From: Anaerolinea sp.
Lineage (GTDB): Bacteria > Chloroflexota > Anaerolineae > Anaerolineales > Anaerolineaceae
Assembly: GCA_029975055.1 (NCBI GenBank)
Contig: JARKPU010000051.1
Location: forward strand, 124,001-188,000
Direction: 5' to 3'
Length of the DNA stretch: 64,000 nt
Below are positions 38,455 to 48,624 of the stretch, in pieces. Position 1 is the stretch's first letter; each line of letters begins with the position of its first letter. The notes beneath the pieces are model-generated. The model was given only the letters and a program-made list of their open reading frames with translations, did no database searches and was not told where the DNA came from. Made by a program: the position numbers and the translations under genes.

Positions 38455-39450
38455 TTATGCAGCTTCCCGCTTGGAGCGGTAAGTGTAGCTGGCGACGGCA
38501 AGGACGATAATTCCACCGCGCAGAACGGTCTTGAGGTAGGGGTTCACCCCCAATTGGTTGAAAACGGTGTCGAGCACGCCGAAGATCAACACACCTGCGA
38601 GCGTGCCCCACACGCCGCCCTTGCCGCCCGAAAGCGCCGTCCCGCCGACCACCGTGGTCGCAATCGACTCGAGGTCGTAGATGCCGTCAGGGCCAACCCA
38701 CGGCGCACCGGAGCGCAGGCGGCTGACGATGAACAGGCCGGTCAGCACGGCGGTCAGGCTGCAGATGATGTGAGCCATGATCAACACCCGGTCGGTGCGC
38801 AAGCCCGAGAGGCGGGCGACTTCATTGTTGCCGCCCACGCCGTACAGGTGAGAGCCGAATTTGGTGCGGTTGAGCAGAAACCAGCCGGCGAACACCACCA
38901 GCAGCAGCACCAGGATGGAGATCGGGATCGGGCCGATCTGGTTATAGCCGAAGGCTTCAAAGCTGCGCGGGATGCTGCCGGTGTAGTTCGAGAACGTGCC
39001 GTTGATGATGCCTTTCAGGATCAGGCTGGTGCCGAGGGTGGCGATGAACGCATTGACGTTGAGCTTGGTGATGAGCAGGCCGTTCACCAGCCCGATCACC
39101 GCGCCGATGGCGAAGACGATCAAGATCGCTTGCGGCACATTGTTGGGGTCGCCTTGCATGATGAACGAAGACATCACCGCGGTGATGCTGATCGTGTAGG
39201 CGACCGACAGATCGATGGAAGCGCCGATAATCACCAGGGTTTGCCCGACCGCAACGATGCCCAGGGCTACCGAACGGACGATCATATTCATGAAGATGGA
39301 TGGGTTGGTGAAGATCTGGCCATCCGCGAAGATTTGATCCAGCAGACCGCCTACCGCAAACGTAATCACCAGGAAGATATATACCGGCGGGATGCGCAGG
39401 CGCCCGAGGGCCTGTTTCCACTTGTTTTGTGAAACTGTAATCGTCGCCAT
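38455..39450 (-). CDS. Sugar ABC transporter permease (RbsC-like)
   Basis: VAVGQTLVIIGASIDLSVAYTISI, AFIATLGTSLILKGI, GGTALSGGKGGVWGTLAGVLI. Confidence 0.92.
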   Translation of the reverse strand: MATITVSQNKWKQALGRLRIPPVYIFLVITFAVGGLLDQIFADGQIFTNPSIFMNMIVRSVALGIVAVGQTLVIIGASIDLSVAYTISITAVMSSFIMQGDPNNVPQAILIVFAIGAVIGLVNGLLITKLNVNAFIATLGTSLILKGIINGTFSNYTGSIPRSFEAFGYNQIGPIPISILVLLLVVFAGWFLLNRTKFGSHLYGVGGNNEVARLSGLRTDRVLIMAHIICSLTAVLTGLFIVSRLRSGAPWVGPDGIYDLESIATTVVGGTALSGGKGGVWGTLAGVLIFGVLDTVFNQLGVNPYLKTVLRGGIIVLAVASYTYRSKREAA

Positions 39451-39451
39451 A

Positions 39452-41026
39452 TTATTCCTTTCCTGCGGCGGCCACATCGCCAGGTTTATTGCCAGTCGCC
39501 ATGAGCATGATTTCGTTTTCGCTGGATTTAGCCGGGAGCTCGCCCGCGATCTGCCCTTCGTACATCACCAGAATCCGGTCGCTCATCCCGATCACTTCCG
39601 GCAGCTCCGAGGAGATCATCAGCACGGCTTTGCCCTGGCGGGTCAAGTCGCGGATCATATCGTGAATGCTTGCTTTGGCTTCCACATCGATGCCGCGGGT
39701 AGGCTCGTCAAAGATGAAAACTTCAGCGTCTGAAGCCAGCCACCTGGAAAGCACGACCTTCTGCTGATTGCCGCCGCTCAAGAACTGCACTTCGCGGTCA
39801 AATGAGTCGGTCTTGACATCTACCTGCTTGCCCAGGTTCGGCACCAGGTTCGGCGCTTTGCGAATGCCGTTTTTGTTGATCACGCCAAAGATGTTCTGGA
39901 TGGCGCGCACAGTCAGCAGCATATTATCGCGGATGGGCTGTTTGGGGAGCAGCCCCTCGCTCTTGCGGTCTTCGGTCACAAAGCCCAATCCGTTTTTGAT
40001 CGCCTGCGATGGGTTGCGAATGTCGATCGGCTTGCCCCTCAGTTCGATCTCTCCGGTCTTGAATGGCACCACCCCAAACAGCGCCTGGGCCAGTTCGGTG
40101 CGCCCTGAGCCTTGCAGGCCGGCGATGCCGACCACCTCGCCCTTGCGCAGGGTGAAGTTGATATTTTTCAAAATGTGATTGGAGGCATTTTTGACCCGCA
40201 GCACCACCTCGCCGAAATCTTCCGGCGAGCCCAGCGGCGGGAAATAGTGATCGAGCGTGCGCCCGACCATCAGATACACCACATCGGCGGTGGTCACATC
40301 CTGGGTGTTCACGGTCTTGACAAACTTGCCGTCTTTGAGCACGGTGATCACATGGGCGATGTCGAACACCTCTACCAGCCGGTGCGAGATGAAGATTACG
40401 GCCAGCCCGCGGCTGGTCAGCCGCTGAATGAGATCGTGCAGCAGCTGCACCTCGGTGCTGGTGAGGGCGGCGGTCGGCTCGTCCATGATCAACACCTTGG
40501 CGTTGAACGAAATCGCTTTGGCAATTTCCACCAGTTGCTGCTCGGCCACCGACAGGCTGCTGACCACGGCGGTCGGCGAGATGAACTGCTCGACGCCGAT
40601 TTCTTTGAGCAGCACGCGGGCGTTTTCGTTCATCTTTCCGATGTCAATCACGCCGAACCGAGAAGGCTCGCGCCCCAGGAAGATATTCTGAGCCACCGTG
40701 CGCTCGGGCAGCAGGTTGAACTCTTGATAAATAATGCTGATGCCCTTTTGCAGCGCCTCTTGCGGGTGAGAGAATGTTACCCTTTCGCCTTGCAAAAGTA
40801 TTTCGCCCGAATCCGGCACATAAGCGCCCGCCATGATTTTCATCAGGGTTGATTTCCCGGCGCCGTTCTCGCCGACGACGGCGTGAACCTGCCCGGGCAA
40901 GAATTCAACCGATACATCATCCAGCGCCAGCACGCCTGGGAAGCGCTTGGTAATGTGGCGAACTTCCAGAATCGGTTGCAAGGCTGACGGCGTTTGGGTT
41001 GTGCGTGCAAGTGTTTCTTGTGTCAT
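39452..41026 (-). CDS. Sugar ABC transporter ATP-binding protein (RbsA/MglA-like, two NBDs)
   Basis: GENGAGKSTLMKIMAG, LSVAEQQLVEIAKAISFNAKVLIMDEPTAALT, LSGGNQQKVVLSRWLASDAEVFIFDEPTRGIDVEAK. Confidence 0.96.
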   Translation of the reverse strand: MTQETLARTTQTPSALQPILEVRHITKRFPGVLALDDVSVEFLPGQVHAVVGENGAGKSTLMKIMAGAYVPDSGEILLQGERVTFSHPQEALQKGISIIYQEFNLLPERTVAQNIFLGREPSRFGVIDIGKMNENARVLLKEIGVEQFISPTAVVSSLSVAEQQLVEIAKAISFNAKVLIMDEPTAALTSTEVQLLHDLIQRLTSRGLAVIFISHRLVEVFDIAHVITVLKDGKFVKTVNTQDVTTADVVYLMVGRTLDHYFPPLGSPEDFGEVVLRVKNASNHILKNINFTLRKGEVVGIAGLQGSGRTELAQALFGVVPFKTGEIELRGKPIDIRNPSQAIKNGLGFVTEDRKSEGLLPKQPIRDNMLLTVRAIQNIFGVINKNGIRKAPNLVPNLGKQVDVKTDSFDREVQFLSGGNQQKVVLSRWLASDAEVFIFDEPTRGIDVEAKASIHDMIRDLTRQGKAVLMISSELPEVIGMSDRILVMYEGQIAGELPAKSSENEIMLMATGNKPGDVAAAGKE

Positions 41027-41060
41027 TAATCAACCCTCTCCGAGTTGGGCATTCGTTCAT

Positions 41061-41909
41061 TCATGCCAAAATGGATTTCAAGAACTTCAATCCTTGTTGG
41101 GCAATCGCATCCTGGCTGGGAGCGATCTCCCGCCAGATACATACCGCCCGTGCGATCTCTTTTACCTGTGAGGTGAAGGACTCGATCACCACCGGCCCGT
41201 CATAGCGCACGTCCTTCAGCGCCAGGGCAACTTCATCCCAGCGCACCTGACCGGTGCCGGGCACGCCGCGGTCGTTCTCGCAGGCATGGAAGTGGAAGAG
41301 TTTGCCGTTGGCCCGCCGGATCGCGTCGCCGCTGTTCTTTTCTTCCAGATGCATGTGGAAGGTGTCGAGGTGGAAGCCAACGTTATCCATGCCGGTCTGC
41401 TCGATGAAGGCAAGCCCTTGCGAAACAACGTTCAGCATGTCGGTCTCGAAGCGGTTCAAAGTCTCGAGCGCCAGTTTGACCCCTTTGCTTTGGGCATATC
41501 GGGCCATCTCGCGCACCTCGCTCACAGCCCGGTCCCATTCGGCGCGGCGGGCGGCGTCGTCTTCCAGGTGCTGCTTGCCGACCGAGGAATACATCGGCCC
41601 GCACACCGTGGGCGAACCCAGCTCGGCGGCGGCGTCAATCAACCAGCGAATATACACCTTCGCGTTCTGCACCAACTGCGGGTCGCTGCTGGCCAGGTTG
41701 CGGTCGGGGCCGAACGCCCCGCACACAATTGCATCCAGGCCGTTGGTTCGCAGGGCGGCCTTCACGCGCGGCAGGTCGAGCAGAGCCGGGTTTTCGACCG
41801 CCAGTTCGAGGATATCGAACCCCAAAGCCTTGACGTGTGGGGCCAGCTCCTCAACCGCCAGGGTGGTGCAGGGTGAGACCCATACAAAGGTGTTGACGCC
41901 GAATTTCAT
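41061..41909 (-). CDS. Sugar phosphate isomerase/epimerase (TIM barrel)
   Basis: VKLALETLNRFETDMLN, VGFHLDTFHMHLEEKN, FHFHACENDRGVPGTGQVRWDEV. Confidence 0.88.
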   Translation of the reverse strand: MKFGVNTFVWVSPCTTLAVEELAPHVKALGFDILELAVENPALLDLPRVKAALRTNGLDAIVCGAFGPDRNLASSDPQLVQNAKVYIRWLIDAAAELGSPTVCGPMYSSVGKQHLEDDAARRAEWDRAVSEVREMARYAQSKGVKLALETLNRFETDMLNVVSQGLAFIEQTGMDNVGFHLDTFHMHLEEKNSGDAIRRANGKLFHFHACENDRGVPGTGQVRWDEVALALKDVRYDGPVVIESFTSQVKEIARAVCIWREIAPSQDAIAQQGLKFLKSILA

Positions 41910-41930
41910 GCTGCGCTCCTCATCACTCGT

Positions 41931-43241
41931 TCAGACGTCGACCGCCGCGCCGGTTTCGACCGTGAATATGTAGTCAATGGCAAGGTTGACCGCGCCGAGA
42001 ATACCGGCATCCTGCCCGATCTGCGAGAAGATGATTTGTAAATCGCGGGTGGCAAGCGGAAGCGAACGGCCGAGAACGGTCTGGCGGATGGAAGACAGCA
42101 GCAGGTCGCCCAGCCTGCTGACTCCGCCGCCGATCACGATCATATCGGGGTTATAGAAGTTGACCAGGCTGGCCAGCACGTCGCCGATCATTTGGCCGCT
42201 CTCGCGGATGATCTGATTGGAAACGACGTCGCCTTCACGAGCCGCATTGCCCACATCTTCGGCGCTGAGAACGCCGCCATTACGCTCGTAGTAGCTCAGG
42301 AGGATGGCGCTCTTGCCGTCTAGCGCGGCAGCCTTGGCACGCTCGGCGATCGCCGCCCCGCCTGCCATTGCTTCCAGGCAGCCTTTGTTACCGCAGTGAC
42401 ACAGCGGGCCGTTCTTATCCACGTTAATATGGCCGATATCGCCCGCGCAGCCGTTGGAGCCGCGGTAGATGACGCCGTTGCAAATTATGCCGGCCCCGAT
42501 TCCAGTTCCGATTTTGACGAAGATCAGGTTGTTGATTTCTCTGCCTGCACCCTGGCTGACCTCGCCGATTGCCATCACATTCACGTCATTATCGACGACA
42601 ACACTGGCAACGGGGAACCACTGCTGCACGGTCTCGATGATTGGGTAGCGGTCCCAGCCGGGCATGATCGGCGGAGAAACCACCGTGCCGTTCGAGAAAT
42701 CCACCGGGCCGGGGATGCCAATCCCAATCCCGCGCAGGTGGCTGGTGTTCAGTTCGTGGTGCTGCATCAGCCCTTCGAGTAACTCGCACACCCGCCCCAA
42801 GATCTTGAGCGGGCCTTCGCGCACCAGCGCCGGCTCGTGGTGCTGAGCGATGATCTTCCGGGAAAAATCGGCGACTGCCAGATGAATGCTGGTTGCACCG
42901 ATTTCTACGCCCGCCACATAGACGAGCCCGCTGTTCAGGCTATAGGTGCGCGAACGCCGCCCGCCGCTATATTCGGTCGAAGGGTTTTCGATAATGAATT
43001 TCTTTTTGAGAAGCGAGTCGGTGCTGCTGGTTACTTTGGTGCGTGAATGCTCTGTGAAATTGACCAGCTCATTCTTGGTTAACTCACCATGCTTGCGCAG
43101 TAAATCGATCAATTCCTTTTCAGCCGGGGTGATGAACAGGCGGTTGGGCAGGTCACCAGCCTGAACCAGCCAGGCCGGGGTATCGGGCCGGGTTAGGAAC
43201 CGGTTTTTCTTTGCACTCACCTCGCGACTAAGGCTCATCAT
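41931..43241 (-). CDS. ROK family transcriptional regulator
   Basis: N-terminal HTH-like region; GIGIGIPGPVDFSNGTVV, VVVDNDVNVMAIGE, CHCGNKGCLEAMAGG. Confidence 0.92.
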   Translation of the reverse strand: MMSLSREVSAKKNRFLTRPDTPAWLVQAGDLPNRLFITPAEKELIDLLRKHGELTKNELVNFTEHSRTKVTSSTDSLLKKKFIIENPSTEYSGGRRSRTYSLNSGLVYVAGVEIGATSIHLAVADFSRKIIAQHHEPALVREGPLKILGRVCELLEGLMQHHELNTSHLRGIGIGIPGPVDFSNGTVVSPPIMPGWDRYPIIETVQQWFPVASVVVDNDVNVMAIGEVSQGAGREINNLIFVKIGTGIGAGIICNGVIYRGSNGCAGDIGHINVDKNGPLCHCGNKGCLEAMAGGAAIAERAKAAALDGKSAILLSYYERNGGVLSAEDVGNAAREGDVVSNQIIRESGQMIGDVLASLVNFYNPDMIVIGGGVSRLGDLLLSSIRQTVLGRSLPLATRDLQIIFSQIGQDAGILGAVNLAIDYIFTVETGAAVDV

Positions 43242-43283
43242 CGTTTCCGTAAGGCGGGATTTTATCCAGTTCGAGCAAGATGG

Positions 43284-44618
43284 CTAAAGGGTCAGCGTAT
43301 CCAGGCCGAACACTTTGGAGACGATTTCAAGCGCGTTCAAATTGTGGCCGGTGGTGACGATGTAATGATGAGAAACGACATGGTCGATCATCTTCGGGCC
43401 GTTGGGCACTCTGACAACCGCGCCGTTGAGACAATCGGAATTGGCAAATTGAGCATACTTGGGCATTTCACCTTCGAGGATGCTCCAGCGATCGAACGGG
43501 GGCATCAGCTTGACGAGCGTGACGGGGCCTTCCTGCAGGCGGGCGTCGATGGCGTGGGCGTTCTCGTCCACAATCGCCAGCACCTTCTTGCGCAAGGTCC
43601 ACTGAGTGGCAAAAGACTGCGGCACGACGCCGAAATAACCGCAGTGGGCCATCAGGACATGGTCTTTGGGGTCGCCTTCCACATCCGGGAAGCTGGGGAT
43701 GCGCTCGTGCTTGAGCGCCGCCTGTCCCATCAGGAAGGGGTACAGGTTGGTCATCATGAACGGTACGCCGATGGTTTTGTCGATGAGCACCTCGGTGAGC
43801 ATGGTCACCAGGTCGCCTTCGCAGCCCCACACCATGCGCTGGTCATTGTAGAGGAAGTTCCAGGCCAGGCAGGGGGTGGTTTCGCAGAAGCGCGATTCGT
43901 TCAAGCAGTTCATCCCGGCCGCAATGATACCGGGGTCGGAATCCAGGTCTTGCTTGATCTGCATATACAGCTTGACAGCGCTGAGCACTGCACGGCTGCT
44001 CAGCCCGGCGATCGGCGTGACCGCCTGTTTCCTGGCCCATACTTCCTCGGCTGCAGCATCGGGGATGGCACGCGCCCGCTCGGCGAGGTCTTTGAAACTC
44101 TTTTTGACTACCTTCAGGCCGTAACGCGACTCGATGGCCTCCACGCACTCGGGCTCCCACCAGTAGAAACGCTTGAAGATGGCATCCTGGTGGCCGCCCT
44201 CGCTGGCCGGGTTATCCTGGTAAACCAGGAACCGGGCCGTTTTTAACTGGCGTTTGAGCGCCAAAGCGCGGCAGGCAATCCTGGCTTTTTCCAGCGTGTT
44301 GGGGGCGATCAAAGAAACACCCTTGGCGGTCAGGTAGCTGTTGATCTCCCAATCCCACATCGAGACGGTGCCGAACTCGGAGGTGATGATCAGCAGGGGT
44401 TGGGGCAGGGCCTGAAAGTCCTGCAGGCGGCGGAAGGCTTCGCCGAGAAGCTGCGGGAAGAGCACGCCATCGGCTATTTCGGGAACCTGTTTGCCTAATT
44501 CGACAGGTTCAAGGATTTCGGCTTCTTCAGCCAGGAGCTTCTTCAGCTCGTTGGTTTGCCGGACGAAGTCTGGATCGTCCGCACTTTTGATATAAACCGG
44601 AACCAGGACAGCCTTCAT
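43284..44618 (-). CDS. L-fucose/L-arabinose isomerase-like family protein
   Basis: MKAVLVPVYIKSADDPDF...ITSEFGTVSMWDWEINSYL...GMNCLNESRFCETTPCLAWNFLYNDQRMVWGCEGDLVTMLTEVLI. Confidence 0.75.
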   Translation of the reverse strand: MKAVLVPVYIKSADDPDFVRQTNELKKLLAEEAEILEPVELGKQVPEIADGVLFPQLLGEAFRRLQDFQALPQPLLIITSEFGTVSMWDWEINSYLTAKGVSLIAPNTLEKARIACRALALKRQLKTARFLVYQDNPASEGGHQDAIFKRFYWWEPECVEAIESRYGLKVVKKSFKDLAERARAIPDAAAEEVWARKQAVTPIAGLSSRAVLSAVKLYMQIKQDLDSDPGIIAAGMNCLNESRFCETTPCLAWNFLYNDQRMVWGCEGDLVTMLTEVLIDKTIGVPFMMTNLYPFLMGQAALKHERIPSFPDVEGDPKDHVLMAHCGYFGVVPQSFATQWTLRKKVLAIVDENAHAIDARLQEGPVTLVKLMPPFDRWSILEGEMPKYAQFANSDCLNGAVVRVPNGPKMIDHVVSHHYIVTTGHNLNALEIVSKVFGLDTLTL

Positions 44619-44666
44619 TTTCACTCCCAGAATGGTTTCAACCGCCCGAAAAACAGGTAGAGGATG

Positions 44667-44700
44667 GGGATGAGAACCCGGATCACCGGATTCTCATCCC
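44667..44700. repeat. Strong intercistronic hairpin between the Gfo/Idh/MocA and fucose isomerase-like genes
   Basis: GGGATGAGAACCCGG-ATCA-CCGGATTCTCATCCC. Confidence 0.7.
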
Positions 44701-44745
44701 TCCGGTATTTACGATGAGCTGGCGATTAAGAAGGATGGTGAAGGG

Positions 44746-45909
44746 TTACTGAACTTCGGCGACCTTCACCCGGCGGCCTTCCTTGGCCGAAATGAGGCCG
44801 GCTTCGAGGATTTGCATACCCTTCAAGCCATCCAACAGGTTCGGCGTGATGGAGGTGCCTTTTTCGATTGCGTTGAGGAAGTCCACCACGGCATGGGTGA
44901 ACTCATGCTCATAACCGATGATATGACCGGGCGGCCACCACGCGCCGACATAGGGATGTGTGGCATTGGTCACCAGAATATCGCGGAAGCCCTGCGAATC
45001 GGCTGGGTCTTCGAGGTTCAGATACTGCAGCTCGTTCATGCGTTCCAGATTGAACGCCAGCGAGCCTTTGCTGCCGTAGATCTCGAAGAAGTTGTAATTC
45101 TTGCGGCCGCTGGCAAACCGGCTGGCTTCAAACGAACCAAGCGCGCCGTTGGCGAATTCCACCACCATGAAGGCCGCGTCGTCAACCGAAACCTTGCCCT
45201 TATCGCCGCCGCCGGTGCCGGCCTTGAACGTGCCTGCGCCTTGACCCGGCAACGGGCGTTCGGTGATGAAGGTCTTGAGCATCGCCATCACTGAGTCGAC
45301 TTCGCCGACCAGGTAGCGGGCCAGGTCCACCGAGTGTGAGTTCAGATCAAAGTGCGGGCCTGCGCCGGCATACTTGGACTGCAAGTGCCAGGTGAGCGGG
45401 AAGTTCGGATCGGTGATCCAGTCTTGCAGATACGCTCCGCGCCAGTGGTAGATGGTGCCCAGCTTTCCCTCTTCGATCATCTGCCTGGCGTAGGCAATTG
45501 CCGGGGTGCGGCGGTAGTTATGGTTGAGGTAATGCACCACACCGGCTTTTTCGGCGGCTTCGTACATCGCTTTGGCCTCGGCGTAGTTGAGGGCAACCGG
45601 CTTCTCGCAGAAAATGTGCTTGCCGGCTTCCGCCGCGGCGATCACGATGTCTTTATGCAGGTAGGTGGGGGTGCTGATATCGACGATGTCGATGTCTTTG
45701 CGCTCAATGACCTTGCGCCAGTCGGTTTCGACCTCTTCCCAGCCCCAGTTGTTCGCAAACTCCTGGGTGCCGGCCGGGTCTTGCCCGCAGGCCACCTTGA
45801 GGATGGGCTTCAACCCAACCTTGAAGAACTTCGGCGCATTCGTCCAGGCGTTGCTATGCGCTTTGCCCATGAACTTTGTGCCGATGATAGCCACGTTCAC
45901 TGGTTTCAC
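44746..45909 (-). CDS. Gfo/Idh/MocA family oxidoreductase
   Basis: MKPVNVAIIGTKFMGKAHSNAW, DIVDISTPTYLHKDIVIAAAEAGKHIFCEKPVALNYAEAKAM. Confidence 0.94.
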   Translation of the reverse strand: MKPVNVAIIGTKFMGKAHSNAWTNAPKFFKVGLKPILKVACGQDPAGTQEFANNWGWEEVETDWRKVIERKDIDIVDISTPTYLHKDIVIAAAEAGKHIFCEKPVALNYAEAKAMYEAAEKAGVVHYLNHNYRRTPAIAYARQMIEEGKLGTIYHWRGAYLQDWITDPNFPLTWHLQSKYAGAGPHFDLNSHSVDLARYLVGEVDSVMAMLKTFITERPLPGQGAGTFKAGTGGGDKGKVSVDDAAFMVVEFANGALGSFEASRFASGRKNYNFFEIYGSKGSLAFNLERMNELQYLNLEDPADSQGFRDILVTNATHPYVGAWWPPGHIIGYEHEFTHAVVDFLNAIEKGTSITPNLLDGLKGMQILEAGLISAKEGRRVKVAEVQ

Positions 45910-45948
45910 GGGTTCTCTCCTTTTTTGCAGTGCAAAACGGTGAACAGG

Positions 45949-46809
45949 CTAGTTCAGGGTCGCGGCGATGCGCTTGAGCTCTTTTACGCTCAATTCAACC
46001 GCTTCATCTTCGCGATCGACCCAATCGGTGTGCGGGTGATCAATTTCAACCGCCAGGAAGCCCTTGAAGCCGGCCTGATGCAGCAATTGAGCGAGCTTTT
46101 CGTTGTTAATCAGGCCCTTTCCAACCGGCACGCCGGCAAAGAAGAACCAATCGGTTGGCCGGGCGTTCTTGTCGGGATACAGGTCCTTAACATGGGTTGC
46201 TAACACGTACGGGGCCAGCTTTTCCATCCCGGCGATAGGATCGTCTAACAGACGCAGGAAGTTGCCGGTATCGAAATTGAGGCCAAAATACTCCGAGTCA
46301 ACCTCCGTGATGAGCTTGAGAATTTCGTCGGATGTGAAATCGATGTGGTTTTCAACCGCCAGCTTGATTTCGTAGTCTTTGGCCACTTTGACGGCTTCTT
46401 TGAACATCTTTACCAGGGCTTCAATCTGCGGGCCGTGCGGTTCGTGGCGGAACATCAGGCTGGAGCCGACCACACGCATCACTTCCGCGCCAATTGCCTT
46501 GGCATGCGGGATCATGGAGACCATCTCGTTGTAGGCGGTGAAGTTCTTGCCGCGCTCCAGTCCGTCGGGGTGCCCCCAGGCAAAGACGCGGTCAAAACCG
46601 TATTCGTCCAGTTGAGCCTTCAAGTCCTTGAAGAAGGCTGCCTCATAGGACGGGAAGAAGCATGACTCGAGCGAGACCCCATCCACCCCAAGCTCTTTAG
46701 CCCGGGTGAGGAAGTCTTGCATGGTCATATTTTTGGCGGGTGGCTTTTGATCGGGGTACACCTCGCCAAAAAACCGGTGATAGCAATAACTATCGATCCC
46801 TACTTTCAT
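45949..46809 (-). CDS. Sugar phosphate isomerase/epimerase (TIM barrel)
   Basis: MKVGIDSYCYHRFFGEVYPDQ, IKLAVENHIDFTSDEIL, FGLNFDTGNFLRLLDDP, VLATHVKDLYPD. Confidence 0.88.
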   Translation of the reverse strand: MKVGIDSYCYHRFFGEVYPDQKPPAKNMTMQDFLTRAKELGVDGVSLESCFFPSYEAAFFKDLKAQLDEYGFDRVFAWGHPDGLERGKNFTAYNEMVSMIPHAKAIGAEVMRVVGSSLMFRHEPHGPQIEALVKMFKEAVKVAKDYEIKLAVENHIDFTSDEILKLITEVDSEYFGLNFDTGNFLRLLDDPIAGMEKLAPYVLATHVKDLYPDKNARPTDWFFFAGVPVGKGLINNEKLAQLLHQAGFKGFLAVEIDHPHTDWVDREDEAVELSVKELKRIAATLN

Positions 46810-46910
46810 GTTGTTCCTCCTGATAAATATCCATTTTGATTGAGATGGTTCTGATGCCAAAGCAGGGAGTTCGCAGAGCCAGACGATTGTTGGCTCAACC
46901 ACCGATAAAC

Positions 46911-46930
46911 TTGTTATTACAGGATAACAT
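46911..46930 (-). promoter_or_regulatory. GntR-family operator 3; promoter -10 TATAAT (46933-46938), -35 TTGTAT (46955-46960), minus strand
   Basis: TTGTTATTACAGGATAACAT; same spacing relative to TATAAT as the other two sites. Confidence 0.7.
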
Positions 46931-47156
46931 GTATTATAACGATTGATTCGGAAAATACAATAGGGTCAGCAGAAAAAAATACAAAATTCAAACAATAAAG
47001 CACACTTTTGTCTACGCCGGATAAAAGTTCCTTTTCAAAGAAATACCCGCAAGCGAAATCCTCCCTGCCAGGCGGTTTCGAGATTCACCTTCGGGCCGAT
47101 CTCCACGCTGTTTAGCGAGAACACCGCTAATGAATACAAAGGGGTTGCCCCAAAAG

Positions 47157-47203
47157 AGGGCGGACACACGCTTCTTCAAGCGGCTGAAGCGGCGGTCCGC
47201 CCC
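47157..47203 (-). terminator. Terminator-like hairpin downstream of the second transcription unit
   Basis: GGGCGGAC...GTCCGCCC; TCTTTT-containing tail on the minus strand. Confidence 0.4.
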
Positions 47204-47281
47204 CTGTGTATGGCGGTTCTCTCAGCCTGCTGGTTCTTTTTAGGTAGCCCCTCCGAGCGTGAATGGCTTTGTCGCCTCGGT

Positions 47282-48523
47282 TTACGTGTGGTTGACGCGC
47301 AGCTTGCCCTTGACTTTGCGGGTCTGGACAAGCACGTCGGTGTAGTATTTGTTGTAGGTGGCGCAGCCAATCGGGGCCTGCTGGATGAGCAGCTCGAGGC
47401 AGTTATCGCACGTGGTGCAATAATTGATCTCATCTTCACGGCCCTCGCGCAGCTTGAGCGGCAGGAGCGGGTCGGCCAGCGACTGGCGGCCGAGGCCGAT
47501 CATATCCACGTAGCCGCGCTCGATGTTCTTTGCGCCATACGTCAGCAGCGATGCGTCTTCTTGCGAGACGGCCTGCAGCTTGTTCTTACCCTTGCCGAAT
47601 ACCGAGTAATTCGAGCCGATGATGACCGTCTCACGACGGACGTTCTCTTTGAGCACCTTGGCGAAGAACTGGTGCAGGTAGGCGAAGTAGGGGTGGTCTT
47701 TGTCGGCCTGGGTCAGGCTGATGGTGATCGACGGGCTGCCCGCCGACTGGATGAAGAACTGCGCGCCGCGCTCTTCCAGACCTTTAACAAGGTCGATCGG
47801 CTCGGTCAGGTCGATAATCGGCGTGTCGGGGCCGGCTGTGCCGAAGCCGCCCGGGAAGCCTTCCCAAACCGAAATTTTGGAGCCGATCAGGAAGTTGGGA
47901 TCGGGCACCACTTTGCGGATGCGCTCATACAAATCGAAGGCGAACTGGCGGCGGTTTTCCCACGGGCCGCCGTACTTCCACTTGCGGCTGTTATAAGGGC
48001 GCAGCACCTGCGAGCCAAGATAGCCGTGGCAGAACTTCATGTCGATGCCGTCGGCACCGGCTTCGTAGGTCAGTTTGGCGGCCAGGACGAAGTCATCGAC
48101 GATCTTGTCGAATTGCTCTTCCGTGATGACTTCCGCTTCGAAGCCGGGCAGCGGGTTCACCGACAGGCGTTTGGAAAATTCGGGGTTGCTCAGCTCGCCC
48201 GAGTGGGTGAGCTGGAAGATGAACAGCGTTTTCGGGTTGACTTCACGCAGGCGGCTGACAAACCGGGTCAGCGCGGGCAAGTTCTGAGGCATGATAAACA
48301 ATTGGTTCATGCGCGAGCGGTTTTTATCGGTAATGGTAATAGCCTCCAGGCACACCAAACCGGCTTCGCCGCGGAACAGGTTTTCATACCGCTGGTAGGT
48401 GAGATCGGTCGGGTTGCCTTCAGGGTCTGCATCGTTGCACTCCATCGGCTGGATGAAGAAGCGGTTCTGGGCAGTGCGGGTACCGATCTGAATGGGCGAT
48501 AGCAAGACAGCTCGTTTATCCAT
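47282..48523 (-). CDS. NADH:flavin oxidoreductase (old yellow enzyme family)
   Basis: LLSPIQIGTRTAQNRFFIQPMECND, FQLTHSGELSNPEF, GIDMKFCHGYLGSQVLRPYNSRKWKYGGPWENRRQF, CTTCDNCLEL. Confidence 0.9.
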   Translation of the reverse strand: MDKRAVLLSPIQIGTRTAQNRFFIQPMECNDADPEGNPTDLTYQRYENLFRGEAGLVCLEAITITDKNRSRMNQLFIMPQNLPALTRFVSRLREVNPKTLFIFQLTHSGELSNPEFSKRLSVNPLPGFEAEVITEEQFDKIVDDFVLAAKLTYEAGADGIDMKFCHGYLGSQVLRPYNSRKWKYGGPWENRRQFAFDLYERIRKVVPDPNFLIGSKISVWEGFPGGFGTAGPDTPIIDLTEPIDLVKGLEERGAQFFIQSAGSPSITISLTQADKDHPYFAYLHQFFAKVLKENVRRETVIIGSNYSVFGKGKNKLQAVSQEDASLLTYGAKNIERGYVDMIGLGRQSLADPLLPLKLREGREDEINYCTTCDNCLELLIQQAPIGCATYNKYYTDVLVQTRKVKGKLRVNHT

Positions 48524-48624
48524 TCTAGATTCCTTTCTACGTCAATCGGTGGGGTAATATATAAACGGCAAATGGGGTTTGTGGCCTTTTCGGACAGGCA
48601 GCCAAGCCATAATCATTGAATAAG

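Noticed and set aside
46911-46940. ROK-regulator binding site interpretation of the TGTTATTACAGGATAACA palindrome
   Set aside because: The same palindrome occurs upstream of the GntR gene and upstream of unit 2, so GntR is the more economical assignment; ROK binding elsewhere cannot be excluded.
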